Source: Apricaphanius iberus
Taxonomy: Eukaryota > Chordata > Actinopteri > Cyprinodontiformes > Aphaniidae
Assembly (NCBI GenBank): GCA_028564705.1
Contig: JAPXFQ010001003.1
Coordinates: 439,001-503,000, forward strand
Length of the DNA stretch: 64,000 nt
Direction: 5' to 3'
This document shows positions 12,001-24,000 of this stretch, piece by piece. The notes under the pieces are model-generated. The model saw only the letters and a list, made by a program, of their open reading frames with translations. It was not told where the DNA came from and did no database searches. Position 1 is the stretch's first letter. Every line of letters begins with the position of its first letter. The position numbers and the translations under genes were made by a program.

Positions 12001-15000
12001 CCAGGTGGGATTGTATGGCTGCTTTTAGATGCACATTCTGTCTTTAACCGTAGTCGTCTTTTCTTTGCTTATTTACCCGCCTTTCATCTCCTTTCCCACA
12101 GTTTTTTGATGTTTGCAATTCTGCCTGACAAGTTCAAGGGACATTGATGAAGGAGCTGAACTAGGGGTGGGCGGTATGGCAAAATTTTCATATCACGGTA
12201 TTTTAAAAAAAAACATATCGGTATTACGGTATTGAACAGTATTTTTTTTCATACAAGACTTTTCATATCCAAATTATATTATAAAATGTGCTTTAAATAG
12301 CCCATTTTACTGCCATATGGACTGCATCATGTTTTTTTCCAGACACAGATGAATGATATGAAAATAATTACAATAATTATGATTCTAGTCGACATTCTCG
12401 ATGTTCCAAGGCTGAATGTATAATTTTTTTAAAACCTCACGTTGACGCAAGCAACAAATTTCATCTTCTAATTGCTTTGCATGTAGTACTGAAGAATCCC
12501 GCTAGGGGTCAGAGTATAGACTCAGATCGGGTATTGCCATAGAAGAAGTAAAATAAACAAGGAGACCGTAGGGGATTATTAGCTGGTTAATATTCAGGTA
12601 ACAGAAGAAAGACGGCAGAAGTATCGTAGATGGTATGTAAAACATATTTTACCGCCATTTTGATTTCTTTCCTACTGGTTTTGCCGCCGTTGACCGCATT
12701 TACCTACAGACTGTCAAATAGCGCTCAACACTCCCCCCTGCTGGTTACTCTCAATAGCGTTTGTAAAAGTATGCCGTTCGGTTCTCGTTTGACATTTTAA
12801 AGCCAATAAAAAAAATTTTAAACTATAGACGAGGCTCCTCTTTGTTGGAATTACTTCATCAGAATTGTGTGCGTCGCTCCTGCCAGCAGCTGTACTTATT
12901 TAAAAAGGTTATTTTTTCTACACTGTGGTGAAGAGCATGTAGCAGTGAAATTGGTCCTGGCTGAAACACTTCCCCTCATTAAATGTTCCGGAATTTGTCC
13001 GTTCTATTCACCGGTATAACGGTATATTTAAAATTCGTATCATAACGACAATAAACACCGGTTTTCGGTACGAACCGGTGTACCGCCCAGGCCTAAGCTG
13101 AACATAAAATAGAAGCGAAAAGTGATATACAAGTCACTCACAGCTCTCCCCTGAAACCCCCCTCGTCAAGAACTCCACCTAACATTCTGAACGCAAAAAC
13201 CTTTCCGCGACACATCCGGTCTGATTACTAGCAGGTCAGGCGATAATGAACTGGTAAAAGGGGGCGAATGCTTGCTTTCAGATTTGAAGGTCAAAAAGAC
13301 TACCGTTTCTCATGGCCTGTTTGAAAAAGACTTGTCTGTGTGTGTGTGTGTGTCCAGGATGCGATCGAAGGAGGCTGTACCTGTGTTTTCCACGTGGTCG
13401 ATGCACATCTTGACAAAGTTGGGCACCGACGTATTCTCCCGCTGACACAGGCTGCTCAGACTGCAGCCAAACACCTGGTCTGTGGACGGAGACACTAACT
13501 TAGAGCTGTGGAAGCTGGGGATTTGTAGCGGTTCTGAGAATGCCTCCTGGATGCTCACCTTTGATGTACCCTTTGTCTCTGACTGCCTGATAGGTGGGCC
13601 GCCTTATGAGGAACTTCTTGAGCTTCATCCTGGTTTTTTTCTGGTCTGATGAGTCCATGCTCACAGAGGTCTTCATCACTGAGGACACAGCAGAGAACAG
13701 TCGCAAGGAGGTACAGAAGCAGCTTTTCACTTGGGAAATATAGGTGGTTGCCCAGTATGACATCAGAAAGGGCGTATCGGCCCCAGCAATTAAAAGAATG
13801 CATCTCTTAGTTGTGTCATGGGCAAGTTTTTTGTTGCTTTCATACATATGCATCAGTGGGGAGTTTATCCCACTACAGACTATAATTTTTATTTGTAGGT
13901 GGGATGGGAGACTAACCTGACCTACTTGGCATGTTCACACGTTCTCACTGGCCTCAGTTTGAATTACCTCTGTTCTTCTTGGTGTCCCGATGGTCCTTCT
14001 CTTTGTCCTGTTTCTCAGCTCCCGGAGACTCAGGCATGTCCTCCTCGATGGCTTCGTCCGACTCCCACGCCTGGAACCATGGGAGACATTGGGCGTTATT
14101 GTAAGAGATGTTGACCGTGACTGAAACCCAGACTCGGGTATGGCGAGCGCTCACATGAGTGTTGATGGTCTCTGTGAGAGCCCGGTACCAGTCGTTGATG
14201 ACGCTGTCGATCTCAGACTGGATCAGCAGCTCTGCGCCCTGACGGGTCTTCAACTGAAAGAGACAAAACAACCAAAGGTTAAGGCGGGAGTTCTGACTCA
14301 AATGAGAAAAGGCTGAAGGTTGTAGGCTTTGGAGTCGATACCTCGATTACGTGTTTTTTGCTCGACTTTTCCTTGGAAGCCCACTCCACTGACGCTCCTC
14401 GCAGATCAACGGTGAACTCGGGCTTCGACTGATTGCTGCCAAATTTCTGGAATCGACAGTTGAGGCACAGAATGAGGCCTTAAAGTGATATTACAGGACA
14501 TGGTGGCGTTTCCAGGAGGATTTAGTCCAATTAGAGACAAAGAAATAGGATTACGGAAGAGGTTTGGTCTAAGATGGGATGCAGTTCCTCAGGATATAGT
14601 TTCAGCTCAACATTCAACAGAAAGCAAAAGCACATAAACAGTTGCATTAATGGACAAAGGAGGCATCATTTCCCTGCATTTCAAACATTCATCTTTATTT
14701 CAAGCTAAAGATAAAAAATTCCTTCAACACCAAGACTTTAGGAGTTTGCCTCTCAAATTAGACCATTGGATTGTCTTGTACATGTAGTTAGTCCTGGTTA
14801 GGATAAACCATGCTCTATACTGCCTTGCAACTCTATTCATAGCGTTAGAAGACTTTTATATTTTGTCACATTCCAAGCACAAACGGTAACACAAAGTAGA
14901 GCATAATTGTGAATCCGAGGGAAAATTACAAATCTGAAAAGCGCTGCAGTGAATTTGTTTTCAGCATTCAGGCTGCTTTGTTAGGGCCAATCAGAATCTA

Positions 15001-18000
15001 CCATTTTCTCTTGAACCTATTTGGTAACCGTTCTACAAAAATCAATCACATTTTAAACGATATCTTTTCCAAACCTCTCCAGTTTACTTCTGGACTTCAT
15101 CTAGGCCGTTACAAACTTAAATTTTAATGAAATCCATCTTCAACCTCTTGTTTCAAGGTGATGTCTAAAAGTTTTGGGTCATACCAGAATGCTAGATGCC
15201 AGATGCTCCACCATCATATTTTGCCGTGGGTATGGTGTTCTTTTAGATTTGGGCCTTTATTTTTTTGTTTCATCAGACCGTTACATGTTCTTCCACGAGC
15301 TTTCACAAGATTTTCATGTTTCCCGGATGTTTTTTTGTTGTTTTTTTAGCTCATTCCTTGGTCCAGACTTTGAGAGAATATAAGATATTATTGTCACGTA
15401 TAAAACAAAACCTGTGCTCATTGGTAATTCTTCAGGTCTTAATCATCATCATCCCACCTTTTGTTGCCGGTGTGATCAGGACGAGTGGAACCGGCTTAAA
15501 GGATAATCACATTGTAGGATCCAGTGAGCTTGACACTTACATTTTTGGTTTTTTGATGTGGTATACCACTTGACAAGCAGTTGCAGTTTTTCTTTTTGTA
15601 TATTGCAGGTCAAAATCTTTTCCGGCATTTCCGTTTGATTTATGGCATCTGATCGGTCAGACAAATATGCTGTTCACAAACCACAAATTGTCCCCAGTTA
15701 ATTTTAAGATGGACTTTTAGGCTCTTTGTTGATGGATTGAAAGCAACAGCATTTGTGTGAATGGTTTCATGCTTGCTGCATAGAAAATGAATAGTGCTGA
15801 GTGCGACATCTAACTGATTGGTGGGGTGGGATTTGTTTTTCTGTGTCTGTTCGTTTAGGTATTGAGGCTTATTAAGTGCTGGCTGAATTCTTGGGTTCAG
15901 AAGAATGCTTTGTGTGTTTCTTGGTAACACAGCCCTTCCAAAAGAAGCATAAAGGGCTGATTGTTACAGTTCTATTGACAGAAATGAGAGAAAAGTCTTA
16001 CTTGGACACTGAACTTATTTAGAATGTATCCGATTCACTTGAACTAGGCCTGCCGTAGATGGTTGACCATCCAGATATTATCTGCCCTAAACAGATTACA
16101 ACGCTTGTGTAAATTACTACCAGCAGAGGGTGCTGTAGGCTATTCATTTGGATTTTTGATTGCAGTAACAAAGATACTTTGATATGATTGTGTGCCAAAA
16201 TGGACGTAAGAGATAAAAAAGGGGATAAGCCAGCAGCAGCACACTCCATTCCAGTCGGTGGCGATGACGCACCAATTCGTTGTTTGCCAACTGCCAATAA
16301 ACATCACAAAGAACAAGATGAAGAAGGACGCTGCGTTGTTTAAGGCTAATCTGAGCATGTTAACGGGCGGTAGTTATGATGTGGGAAACTATGTGGGAAA
16401 CACGTGAGGAAGGAAATGCTGAAGGTTATCAGTGGCAGATTGTTTTTGGATTGTGGACATTAATTGAACTGTTTTTGATGCTTTAATTCAAGATGGCTTT
16501 GTTCTCCTGATGATACTAAGACTTCGAATAGTGAGTTGCACATTATTTGTTCGCTGAGAGGTTTGTTATAATTATGATTGTATCCTTGATTGGCATACAT
16601 CACTGGAATAACAGAAATCTTAGTTTTACAATTATTTCTAATACTTATACATAGACAGAAATTGGCAAATTTGAACACGAAGTACATAACGTACCTCCAA
16701 CGAGATTTAAAACCGCAAAGGGGTTCAAATCAGACCTCACACCTCGCTGGCGTGAGGTCTGACTCTGGCTGATGGCAGCTGTAAATATTCAGAGGACTGA
16801 AGCCCAGTTTATGCTTCTCTGACCGCACATTTGCACTCAGACGCAGACTAATTGACGGAGACGTTTTTCATTTACAGTGCTCCGCTCTTCCACTCCACTC
16901 TCTATCGTTTTTTCAGCGTCGTTCGACCAGGACAGTAGGGGGTGCAATCTTTTCAATGGCTTTTTACTTAAGGTGCAGCTCATAGAATCCTGTAGAAACA
17001 CGTGGGAACAAATACAGCAGCCTTTTTTGTTGTTTTCCTACACCTCATTGTGTTCAAAATCGCCAGAAGAACAGATTAGATCAATTATCCTTTCAATATA
17101 AAGCATGTAGTGGCCAAACGCTGCATTAACTACTGATTACAGCGACTATAGAGCACCGTTCTGGTGAAATGATCTCTGGCTGTTACTGAAACTGACCAAT
17201 CAGATGCAGACGCTCTCCGTTGACGGAGACGAATAGCTAAAAATTGTGTGTCTACTTTGTGCGTGTGTGCATAGGTGACGGAGTGCCCTTGCGTCGACGG
17301 ATAATGGTGTTGCGTCAATCTGTCTTCGTCAAAACGCAGAAGCATAAACTAGGCTTGAATGCTGAAACTGAATCAAAATGTGCTTCAACAGAGTGTTAGT
17401 CAAAGGAAGAGCACATTCGTGATAGATGTGATTTCACATGAATCATACAGGACAAATGTTAAATTGATTGTGGAAAAAGGTTTTAAATGCCACTGTCCTT
17501 CACACTAAGGTTAGCTTGTTCATTTTGTTTTAATTTATTAGCTGGGCGCAGTAAACTTAGATAAATTAAAGGGCCTCAAATAACACAAATTAATCAGTTT
17601 AAAAGGGGGGGGGGGGGGGGGGGGGGGTGAGACACGGAGGCGCTAAGTCATGCCGAGATGGGGGACATACTGCAGCAGCCTGCGCAGGCCGACAGTTCAC
17701 ATAGGAGACGGCAGGGCGGGGCTTGACCGAGCGCTTCCAGCTGCTAAGAAGAGTGAGGAGCAGCTCCGGGATGGAGCCGGTGCGGTAGTATGACTTCAGA
17801 GGAGGAGAGGAGCAATGAGCAGACGACACACGGAACAGCACAGATGGCTTTAAGAAAGGTGATAACTCAGAGAAAACCAGCATAGGAAATGTCACAGAGC
17901 TGAAGGTTACGTTGGAGCACTGACTGCTACGTACCCAGGAGGTGCTGCCCCCCTGGCCCTTTGCAAAGAGGAGGGAGGAACCCTGCAGCACGGTCCAGGA

Positions 18001-21000
18001 AGATGTCCAGTTCTTCCTGTTGGTCACAGCAAAACACAAAGGCGTTTAGTACTCTGCTCTGCAGCAGCACCCACAACCTCTCAACTCTTATGCATTTAGT
18101 CATGTCACAACCACAAGCCCTAATATCAATGTACAAGTGTGGCAAATGTTAGTGATCAGCTCCACGGAGCCGATAGAAGCAGAACCTTTTCGCAGCACTA
18201 ACATCTTGGAACAGATTCTCCGTTGGGTCTCGGCTCAGTTTCCTGCTGCTTGCTTTTTTTACCTTCCTCTAACCGTCTGTATTTACCTCCATCCATCTCT
18301 CCATCTATGACCAGCTTCCCTGTCCCTGCTGAAGAAAACCAGCCCCACGGCATGATGCTGCCACTACATTTTACACCGAGGACATTTAATTCAGGAACTT
18401 CTGCTGGAACATTTTCCTTCCACTAATGTAGAAAATACACCTTCTTCTAAAACAAAAGTCAGGCTGAGAATCGTTCAGGTCTTTTTATTATTTAACAAGC
18501 ATTTTAATCAAAATGGAGGACTGCGTGTTGGAAAAACTGGGCCACCACTTGAACCTTCCCCAACCCTTCTATCCTAAAACTGTATATAGTGTTTAACAAT
18601 CACTGTTTATCTCTAATGGACATGAGCTCAGTCGTGTCCTGGTCCTGTCGAGTTTCCTTCTGTTCATAGTGAAGCTTGCTGTGGTCTCACGGGATCAGAA
18701 CATCGTGTAGATCTCTTGCTGCTCTGACGTCTGAGGATTTCCATAACAAAAGTTTTTTGTTTTTTTTTACGTGGCCTCCTTCAAGCACTTACACTAAGAA
18801 ATGATCTAATACTAGGGCTGGGCGATATGCGCAAATGTCGATAACGATATAACTTCACGATGTAGCAATTTTTCGGTTAATTTATTTAATGAAGAGTTTA
18901 TAAAAATGTACAACATGGAAATGTGGCTTTAAATGATAGATGACAACAACACCAACCAGACTCATCATGTACAACATATTATCTGAAAAGCTTCCAAATT
19001 TTGCCAGGATACCTGCTGTCACTCATTTTTCAGCAGCAGTAGCAACCTCTTGTTTTCATTCGTTTCATTATCTGCGTGTCTCCTATTTAAAAGAGGGTGT
19101 TATATCGATATGTGTTCCCCCCTCATGTGTTCTGACTCCACCCACAGGCGGTGCGGCTGCTGCTCGTAGATGTTAAACAGATGGATCACGTTAGGTTTAG
19201 GCACTGGTTCCCGAACAGTAGGATTAGGGAAAATAGTCAAGTTATGGTTATCGATGCCGTTTGGACCGACGCAGATCAGACAACAGTTGTTTGTGAAGTT
19301 TATCAGCTCCTGGTCTGACCAACGGACTCAAACACTACACATTTATTTCATTAGAACCACGACAGCGAAAACAGAGCGAGTCAATGAGCAAAAGCTGCAA
19401 AAGCAAATCCAGACACAGACGCAGCGAACGAAAGGGCTTTTCTAGCCGGTATTGTTCTGTCTGAGAGACGCTTCTGTTCAAACTGCGTGTCAGGAGGCGA
19501 GACTTTGGGCTGTCTGATAATCTGGTTTAGATCCCTGGTCTAAAACGTGTTGGCTACCATATTCCTCCCTGTTTTTCTCTCATGTATTGCAGCACAAGAA
19601 TGCCATAATATGCATCTTGACGTAAATTACTGCCATAAAACCCTGTAGTGGCTTAAAAAATACAGATTTATATGAAACGATATACGGTTTCAATCGTCCT
19701 GACAATATATTTCGTCCTATCCCCCAGCCCTACGCTATTTAAATACAAATATTCTCATGACATTACCTGCTTTTTATCACTTATCTACAGTAATAACATA
19801 TAGATAGAGGGAATATTTTATGATGCCATCACAATTTAGCTCAAAGGGTTTGGTAGGCAGTCAGAAACTAATTGTGATCACAATAGAATTAGCTCAAAAC
19901 AACAAGAGATCTTCCTTCCAGATGACTTTTGTCAGAACTGAAAAACCCACCAGGATATTTTAGGCCTTTTCACAGAAAGACAAAGATCAGTTTTGGTCTC
20001 ATCTGGTTAGAGACCCTTTTTCATTTCCATACGTTGTGGTTATAACATGACAGACAAAAAACACTGGTGTCCAACCTGAGCTTCTTTCCGTTCTCTGTGA
20101 TTTTGGTGACATTGAGGACTCCACACTTCTCCGAGGGCTAGAGAGGAAGGAACAGAAGGAACAGTTTTAGTCTGGAACATTGGCCCACACCCAGATATAT
20201 CTGTACTGAAGCTTGAATAGCACAGAGGAAAAGTGTTGAGGGCCTTTATCTCCAGGTGCTTTATGTAATCTCTAAGTTTTGCCAGCAGATGGCAGCTTAA
20301 TGCACATGTTAAAACGGTTTTAAAGGTTTGTTTTAAATCAGAGATGTCCAAACTTTTTGCTACAAAAATGTCCATGGGCAACAAACACAAATACCTTTTT
20401 TTTTTTTACATTAAAAAATGAGTTTTTTCTTTTGCCTGCTTTACAATAAATTAAACGGGTAATATTTTAAATGAAACACAAAGTTCTAATTCTTGTAGAA
20501 ATTAGATTTTTAAAGGGTTGTAGATTCAAAAAAAACATGGGGTGTTTCTCAATGCCCAGGAACCTCGCCTTGATGCCTTGGTCCCGCCCCGGTTGCCTAG
20601 GAGATACGTCATCAGTGACTGCCAAGGCGTGTTCCAATGTTCATGTTCTACCGAGGAATCTGTCCTCCGTTTGTTAGCCGTTTAGCTAACTAACCAAGGA
20701 TACATCAGATGTGCCTTGATGGCTTCTCTCGGTCAAAAATGTCCCAGAATACAGCGCGTTAGGAGCTGGTCAGGATGACTAGAAAAGCGCTATATAAATC
20801 CAGTCCATTTACCATTTACCCAGCCAGGCTCGATTGGAGGTTACTTCCTGTTGTAAAGGAGTTTTTCCTCTCCACTGTCGCTACCTCCACACTGAGGTGG
20901 AGTAAATGCTACAAGTCAATGACTGGATGCTGGGTTTCCTTATATAGAAAACCTTTTTAACCAGTCTGAACAATAAACTGAAGCCGACCGCTTTGTATCT

Positions 21001-24000
21001 TGGATTAATTGGAATGAACTCGACTTAGAATCTGTTTTAAAAGAAACTGACTACTTTCTCACATGCTAGTGGGGACAATTTTTTCCTCCTGCTGTCTGTA
21101 TTTACTCAGGTTATCTTTATCTTGATGCTAAACCAGGTTTGATGACAAAGTTTAAGTGTGACAAAAAAGAAAGGAGAAACCAGGGTGTGATCAGTGGTAG
21201 AGTAGTTGGCTTGCAATCGGAGGGTCGTAGGTTCGATTCCAGCTTCCTCCAGTCACATGTCCATGTGCCCCTGGGCAAGGCACTTAACCCCCAAATTCTA
21301 CATTGTCCTACCGAGCCATGTTGGGTGTCGGTGTATGAATGCGAGTGTGAATGGGTGAATGCGGCTTCAATGTAAAGCGCTTTGAGTGGTCAGTAAGACT
21401 AGAAAAGCGCTATATAAGTTCAGTCCATTTACCATTTACTTCTTATTTCTGGGGGGAAATGTTTTTAGGGCTTTTTTTTTCGTCATCGTTCCTCCCGCTG
21501 GTCCAACAGACCAATATTTCCCTTCTTTCTGCGACCCCGTAATTCTGATTAGACAGTACAAGATCCAAGACAGCAGAGGCGAACACCTTCAAAAATTGAT
21601 GAGTGCAGTATACAGTCTTCACAGCAGAGACGGGATTTAGCGCAGTCAACGCAATTTTATCAGACGAGAGGAAAAGAATGATAAAAAAGACTCAACAACC
21701 CAGCAGGAGTCAGGGGCAGAAATTATTTTAAGGTGCGAATCTGAAGCCTCTGATTAATAAAACAAGTTTTATTAAACTATGCGTGCATATTTGGGCATCG
21801 CACTGGACCTTACCAAAGCTTCAAACAGAAAAAAAAGATTGTTATTCCTTTGACTTGTAAATAAGACGACTAAGCTATACTTAAGCTCGCTGGTGCCCAA
21901 TACAATATTTATTTTTGATCGCAAAATTTGAGGACATTGCATTTGTCCGTCTTGCCCCTGGGATGTGGCGCAGCATAATTAGAAGACTTTGCATTAAGGA
22001 GATATAGTACGAGTTAATCAGTTACCTGCTGATACTGTACCCACTTCTGAAAGTGAGCCTTTATTGAACGTAAAATCGATGTCAATTCAACTTTGCTCTG
22101 CAAATCACGGTGTAGCATTCGTGAATCCTATAAGATACCAGTTATTATATGAAAATTGCGCTGGTGGATGTACTTTAAAAATAACAACCACATCAGGTTT
22201 TTAAGTGGTGGGGAACAAAACAAAAATTATAAAAAGCCAGGGACATCTCCCTGGCTTTTTGACGCATATGTCTATACTTTCCTGCAGGATCCCAAATCTG
22301 TGCTCACGGTTTATTAAGCCGAGGATACGGATTCTTAAACCTAAAAATTATTCCTGCACCTGACCCCGGCTGTGCTACTCTGGTCCAGAGGTGAACTTTT
22401 TTTCCCCAACAGAAAAATAGGCAGACTTGTGGGAAAGGAAAGATGAAAAAGAAAAAAAAAAAAGCTTTTTTCACAAATCACACCCTGGGAGAAACAAATC
22501 TATAGGGGGCGCTGTAGGTGTTTCTCGTCCATCCTTTTTCTCAGACCTCCTCACTCGTTTGAATCAAAGCAGCCATTATGTGATAAGAAGATGGCGACGC
22601 TGCCCAGAAGGTGTTAGCGTGGATGCAGTTAGAGGAGAGATGATGCAGTGTGAGCTGGGGATACTAACGGTTAAAGGGTGCTTAGGAGATGATGGGCAGG
22701 AGTCAGAGTCTGGAGAGCTCTGCTTGGGCGCCGAAGCACACTCCTACCAACACAAGGCACAACAGGATGAGAGGGTAAAAAACAACTACAGTAGCAGCAA
22801 CAGTCTGAGGTTAGTGAGGAGGAGAAAACTCTGGAGATCTTCATGACATTGTGTTGGTTGGGATACAGAAAAGGCATGTTAGGATTAGACGTGAAGAATG
22901 TTAAAGAAAAGAGATGATTTTTAAGGCTTTATCAGAAGTCTGACATGTTTGCTTCAGGGAACAGCGGCTTGAATGGATCCTGCACATACAACTGTTCTGA
23001 AAGTCACTGAATCAGTCATTAACAGACTGAATGGGCTCCTAGAGAAGGGTAGGGTTATTTCTTCTGTCGCTCAGGAATAAACAAGAAGAAATTGGAGAAA
23101 GGCAAGAAAACAAAATGTTTCTTCCCATTTTCAAGCCATTTTTCACTGTCCAAATGTTTATCTGTTTAAAAAAACATACTCAATGCCTAAAGTTTAGTGC
23201 CTGCTTTCAATCAAAAAACACTACTGAAAAACTGCTCTGAAACCCAGTTCACCTGAAGTATAACCAACTGAGCTGCAAAATATAATCAGCAACCCAAAAG
23301 ACTAACGGTTCCATAACAGACATGCAGCTGGACGTTCAAACTCAGATCGTTTACACGCAGTAAGAGAAAACCGGATCATTGCCTTAGTCCGGCTGAAGTC
23401 GAACCAAACTGGGCTTCTCTTAATCAAGCTAATAGACCAAGATAATGGGCATAGAAAGCTGAATTTTCTCCCCAGCAGAGGTAGCTTTACCAGACTATGG
23501 GAAGCCTAAATCTCCTCCCTTTACCGTCAGCCCATGGGTCCCCTGGCCGAAAAACTAATGAATGGAAGTCAATAGAGCACTAAAAAGCTATGTCCTGAAT
23601 CACACATACATTTTTTTTTATTGACTTTCTTTATTGGAAGCAATTTCACAGGCAAATACGTGACAGTACAACATAACAGACAGGATTTCCATTCTATGAT
23701 TTTTCCCCATCTTTTTTAATCCCACTCCCACTCTAAAAGAGAACAATTCTCAACGTAAAACCAATCAACATGAAGGCCAAACAAAAAAATAATAAAATAA
23801 ATAAAAGTTTCAAATTAATAAAATAAGACAAAAAAAAAAAAAAAAAAATACAAAAAAAAATAAAGAGAAAGGGGGGGGGGGCTCATTCATCACAATCAGG
23901 CAGAGATGTCAAAGACTCAATGTAATTTAAGAAAGGCTTCCAAGTCTTTTCAAATGATTCTAAAGAACCATTGAGGGAAAATCTAAGCTTTTCAAGTTTA

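Noticed and set aside
21191..21263. tRNA gene
   Set aside because: A and B boxes are present, but the acceptor stem and T-stem pairing are not, and the body continues into a SINE.
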